Positions 6,049 to 6,160 of a stretch of 6,160 nucleotides of DNA are shown here, piece after piece. The stretch covers positions 1 through 6,160 of the forward strand of contig SLHU01000184.1 of NCBI GenBank assembly GCA_007135995.1, in the 5' to 3' direction. Made by a program: the position numbers and the translations under genes. Source of the stretch: Clostridiales bacterium (GTDB lineage Bacteria > Bacillota > Clostridia > Saccharofermentanales > UBA5734). The first letter of the stretch is position 1. Each line of letters starts with the position of its first letter. The notes beneath the pieces were generated by a model. The model had not been told where the DNA came from. It worked only from the letters and a program-made list of their open reading frames with translations, and did no database searches.

Positions 6049-6077
6049 ATTATAACAAATTGAAACAGGTTACATAA
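6049..6077 (-). promoter_or_regulatory. Probable extended -10 promoter of the acid-sugar dehydratase gene
   Basis: On the minus strand a perfect TATAAT (6054 to 6049) is preceded by TG at 6057-6056 with one base between, i.e. an extended -10 element. The hexamer 17 bp further upstream (TTATGT, 6072-6077) is a poor -35, which is common with extended -10 promoters. Transcription would begin near 6042, giving a leader of about 68 nt that carries the AAGGAGGG ribosome binding site. A second TATAAT at 6013-6018 lacks a usable -35. Based on consensus reading only. Confidence 0.5.
6061..6074. promoter_or_regulatory. cre-like operator (CcpA/LacI-family type) overlapping the dehydratase promoter
   Basis: The 14-mer TGAAACAGGTTACA fits the Bacillota catabolite-responsive element TGWAANCGNTNWCA at all fixed positions except one of the central CG pair, and does so on either strand. 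It is a near-perfect palindrome, with half sites TGAAAC and GTTACA differing at one base pair. It lies directly upstream of the extended -10, over the spacer and start of the -35, a position where bound repressor would block RNA polymerase. This is what would be expected for a sugar-acid catabolic gene under carbon catabolite repression. A dedicated LacI/GalR-family regulator is an equally possible ligand; none is encoded in the window. Confidence 0.42.
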
Positions 6078-6134
6078 TCACCGCAAGTCTGCCTCACAGA
6101 TCTGCGCCAATTATGAGCAGTGGGTCCTTCATTG

Positions 6135-6157
6135 TGGTTCAAAGACGAGTTGGTTCA
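6135..6157. repeat. Short direct repeat TGGTTCA at the window edge
   Basis: TGGTTCA occurs at 6135-6141 and 6151-6157, 16 bp apart start to start, in the non-coding stretch upstream of the dehydratase promoter. Spacing near one and a half helical turns could suit regulator half-sites, but a 7-bp repeat is weak evidence and the sequence is cut off here. Apart from this I see nothing in 6078-6160. Confidence 0.2.
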
Positions 6158-6160
6158 TTC

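Noticed and set aside
6114..6160. Short plus-strand open frame from an ATG at 6114 running off the window end
   Set aside because: It has only 16 codons, no ribosome binding site, and lies in what looks like the upstream regulatory region of the dehydratase.

Overview
The window reads as a stretch of a chromosome from a Bacillota-like (Firmicutes) bacterium of middling GC content. The reasons are the strong AAGGAGG-type ribosome binding sites, the consensus TATAAT boxes, a cre-like (CcpA-type) operator, and the GGDEF/HD-GYP and antiporter sequence styles. This is an inference; no rRNA or marker gene is present to fix the taxon.

Layout from left to right. (1) 1-772, plus strand: the C-terminal part of a membrane cation:proton antiporter, whose start lies outside the window. 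(2) 812-3250, minus strand, convergent with the antiporter and only 39 bp away: an 812-residue membrane-anchored c-di-GMP enzyme with three PAS domains, a GGDEF domain with an intact active site and inhibitory site, and a complete HD-GYP phosphodiesterase domain. (3) 3251-3596: a 346-bp gene-free, AT-rich region. It holds the likely promoters and leader of the c-di-GMP gene, two adjacent palindromes, a 13-bp long-range inverted repeat and a perfect 21-bp tandem duplication. (4) 3597-4616, minus: an extended SDR (NAD-dependent epimerase/dehydratase family). (5) 4772-5974, minus: an enolase-superfamily acid-sugar dehydratase most like L-rhamnonate dehydratase. (6) 5975-6160: its upstream region, with an extended -10 promoter overlapped by a cre-like site.

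The dehydratase and the SDR are in the same orientation and probably form a small sugar-acid or sugar catabolic unit transcribed leftward from about 6042. The dehydratase would convert an aldonate to a 2-keto-3-deoxy acid, and the SDR would oxidise, reduce or epimerise a related sugar. The cre-like site suggests carbon catabolite control. The c-di-GMP enzyme lies downstream on the same strand but has its own promoter-like signals, so it is probably a separate unit.

I see no CRISPR array, tRNA, rRNA, insertion sequence or obvious novel defence or mobile system. The most unusual material is the structured intergenic region 3251-3596 and the double-headed PAS-GGDEF-HD-GYP protein.
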